A stretch of 64,000 nt of DNA from Alphaproteobacteria bacterium WMHbin7. Lineage in GTDB: Bacteria; Pseudomonadota; Alphaproteobacteria; Rhodospirillales; WMHbin7. The number at the start of each line of letters is the position of its first letter. Positions within the stretch are counted from its first letter, which is position 1. The position numbers and the translations under genes were made by a program. Positions 62,492 through 64,000 of the stretch are shown in pieces. The stretch spans positions 29,713-93,712 of the forward strand of contig PDZW01000012.1 of the NCBI GenBank assembly GCA_002753155.1, in the 5' to 3' direction. The notes beneath the pieces are model-generated. The model was not told where the DNA came from. It made no database searches and saw only the letters and a program-made list of their open reading frames with translations.

Positions 62492-64000
62492 CTAGGTATT
62501 GCCGGGCGTCGGCAAGCTGAGCTTGAAGGTCGAGCCTTTATTGATCCCGTCGGACTCAACCCAGATTCTTCCGCGATGCCGTTCAACGATGCGCTTGCAG
62601 ATAGCAAGACCAACGCCCGTTCCTGGATAGTCCATAATGGTGTGGAGCCGCTTGAAAATAACAAATATCTGGTCGGCATACTGGGGTTCGATGCCAATGC
62701 CATTATCGGAAATGGCAATCTCGCAAGCTTCATCCTGCTCGCTTGCCCGGATTGAAACAACTGGACGCTGTCCCTTTGAGGAGAACTTGAGGGCATTGCC
62801 GATAATGTTCATGAAAAGATGATGCAACTGAAGCTGGTCTCCCAGGACAATGGGCAGTTTGTCGTGATTGATCTCGGCTCCGCTCTCCAGAAGAGTTGTC
62901 TTCAGATCGGAAAAAACATTCTGAAGAACGACGTTCATATCAACCGGATTGAAGGACTGTGCGTGACTGCTGACCTGTGAGTAGGTCAACAGGTCGAGGA
63001 CCAGAGCATCCATGCGCTTGGCGGCTTGAATAATCATATCCAGGCTTTGCTGGGCGTCTTGGGCAATCGTTCCAACTTGGCGGGGTAATAGCTGGGAAAA
63101 GGCGACGAGGGTGCGAACAGGCTCGCGCAGATCATGCGACGCGACAAAGGCAAAGCGCTCAAGCTCGGTATTGGAATTCGTAAGCGTATCCACCGTTTTC
63201 AAAAGTGTTCGCTCAGCATTGTAGCGGTCGGTTATGTCGCGTGCGATCGAGGCGAACTGAACAACCTCCCCCGAGGAGGCGTGGATTGGACGCGTGTTCC
63301 AGCTCATATGGTGAATTTGGCCATCCTCGGCGATCTGACGATTCTCAAAGGAAAAAACCCTGTCCCTCGAATTTTCCCCAGCCCCCATCGCCTCTGCCGT
63401 TAGCTTTCTGTCGTCTGGGTGGGTAAAATCAAAGGCCGATCTGCCGATGCAGTCCTCCGGCCTCAGGCCGAAAATGATGTTGGAGGCATGATTCACGAAC
63501 AAAAGCGTGCCCTCTCTATTCGTCCAGACGATTAGGTCGGGTGTGCGTTCGACAATGTCTCTGTATTTCCTTTCGCTTTCCGCCAGCAAAACCTCGGCCC
63601 GCCTTCGACGGCGATTGTTGGCCAAAAGGGCGCCGATCAAAGCCGTCTCAATCACGATGAACAGCAGAGCTGTCACAATGTGGAATTTGTAAAGCTCCCA
63701 TAATCCGGGGTCGCGATTGACGAATTGTGTTTCCGGCGGAAGATTTTGGGGAAATCCCCCCCAACGCCTGATTTGACGCCAATCGAATAGGGGCACAGCC
63801 TCGTTTGTGATAACTGTGATCGGCTCGACAATCTGGCGCGCCCCCTTCACAAAGTCGCTTGCCAGCCGGGCAGTTGCTTGACCCAGTCCGGCAACGCTGA
63901 CGACGGAACCGCCAATTCCCCCGTTGCGCAGATTGTAGTCATAGAGTCCGAAAACCGGAGCGTTCGCCGTTTTGGTAAGCATGGCCTCCAATTCATAGGC
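62492..64000 (-). CDS. Sensor histidine kinase with ABC-type sensor domain (5' end beyond window)
   Basis: The frame stays open to the end of the window; about 502 residues are visible. The N-terminal part (FGLYDYNLRNGGIGGSVVSVAGLGQATARLA) looks like the end of an ABC-transporter substrate-binding-like domain (PF04392 type), followed by a membrane helix (IVTALLFIVIETALIGALL), a PAS domain (VERTPDLIVWTNREGTLLFVN), HisKA (FAFVASHDLREPVRTLVAFSQLL) and HATPase (LFMNIIGNALKFSS; DNGIGIEPQYADQIF; GTGVGLAICKRIVERH). No receiver domain or response regulator is seen within the window. Confidence 0.9.
   Translation of the reverse strand, partial: AYELEAMLTKTANAPVFGLYDYNLRNGGIGGSVVSVAGLGQATARLASDFVKGARQIVEPITVITNEAVPLFDWRQIRRWGGFPQNLPPETQFVNRDPGLWELYKFHIVTALLFIVIETALIGALLANNRRRRRAEVLLAESERKYRDIVERTPDLIVWTNREGTLLFVNHASNIIFGLRPEDCIGRSAFDFTHPDDRKLTAEAMGAGENSRDRVFSFENRQIAEDGQIHHMSWNTRPIHASSGEVVQFASIARDITDRYNAERTLLKTVDTLTNSNTELERFAFVASHDLREPVRTLVAFSQLLPRQVGTIAQDAQQSLDMIIQAAKRMDALVLDLLTYSQVSSHAQSFNPVDMNVVLQNVFSDLKTTLLESGAEINHDKLPIVLGDQLQLHHLFMNIIGNALKFSSKGQRPVVSIRASEQDEACEIAISDNGIGIEPQYADQIFVIFKRLHTIMDYPGTGVGLAICKRIVERHRGRIWVESDGINKGSTFKLSLPTPGNT

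Overview
The window looks like a piece of chromosome from an alphaproteobacterium, most likely a Rhodospirillales member (Magnetospirillum-like). This is inferred from lineage-typical genes: a GcrA-type cell-cycle regulator, an Irr-type Fur protein with the DHHH haem-binding motif, the short RNase D relative NrnC, the kdsD-lptC-lptA-lptB-rpoN order, and the rimP-nusA-ylxR-infB-rbfA-truB-rpsO-pnp operon. The DNA is GC-rich apart from a few AT-rich patches. No sequence search was possible, so all family calls rest on motifs and length.

Layout. 1-2.5 kb: three tandem cyclic-nucleotide-binding (CNB) genes, the third a CNB-PAS-GGDEF diguanylate cyclase, then a stand-alone receiver protein. 2.9-5.7 kb: a PchR-like AraC regulator divergent from an inverse-autotransporter-like surface protein whose reading frame is broken twice. 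5.8-8.6 kb: irr, a long nitronate-monooxygenase-like protein and a glycerophosphodiesterase. 8.6-17.8 kb: the translation/transcription operon on the minus strand, with its own promoter, an attenuator-like terminator in the leader, and three strong hairpins between rpsO and pnp. 17.9-20.5 kb: a VapBC-like toxin-antitoxin (TA) pair, a VanX-like dipeptidase, tsaB and a b-type cytochrome. 20.6-27.5 kb: TPP riboswitch plus thiC, a LysM protein, a BrnT toxin with an XRE-type partner, an unrecognised 348-aa protein, a transhydrogenase-type iron alcohol dehydrogenase and a DUF3108 protein. 27.5-32.5 kb: a beta-glucan synthase coupled to a NifX-like protein, then tRNA-Ser followed by an accessory patch (partial tRNA repeat, AT-rich orphan gene, short direct repeats, TacAT-like pair). 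32.7-36.4 kb: a hybrid histidine kinase and a phosphodiesterase. 36.4-41 kb: N-formylglutamate amidohydrolase, argF, argD, gcrA and an NDUFA9-like epimerase. 41-49.4 kb: tRNA-Leu, nrnC, a methyltransferase, the LPS transport/rpoN cluster and a CoA-binding/MetY fusion. 49.4-64 kb: a 1123-aa Cache-PAS3-GGDEF-EAL protein, a LOG protein, cytochrome c', a RimI-like acetyltransferase, rpsU, a metallo-hydrolase, an aldehyde dehydrogenase, an acyltransferase-CNB fusion, a SIS isomerase, a BI-1 protein, a predicted pseudokinase with a membrane partner, and a truncated sensor kinase.

Two themes recur. One is c-di-GMP: one cyclase, one dual-domain protein, one phosphodiesterase with a decayed GGDEF motif, and NrnC, which would clear the pGpG product. 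The other is CNB sensing: four CNB domains in two loci. Three small TA pairs are present. The least explained items, and so the best candidates for something undescribed, are the tail-anchored pseudokinase with its membrane partner (59.9-62.5 kb) and the acyltransferase-CNB fusion (57.1-58.3 kb).
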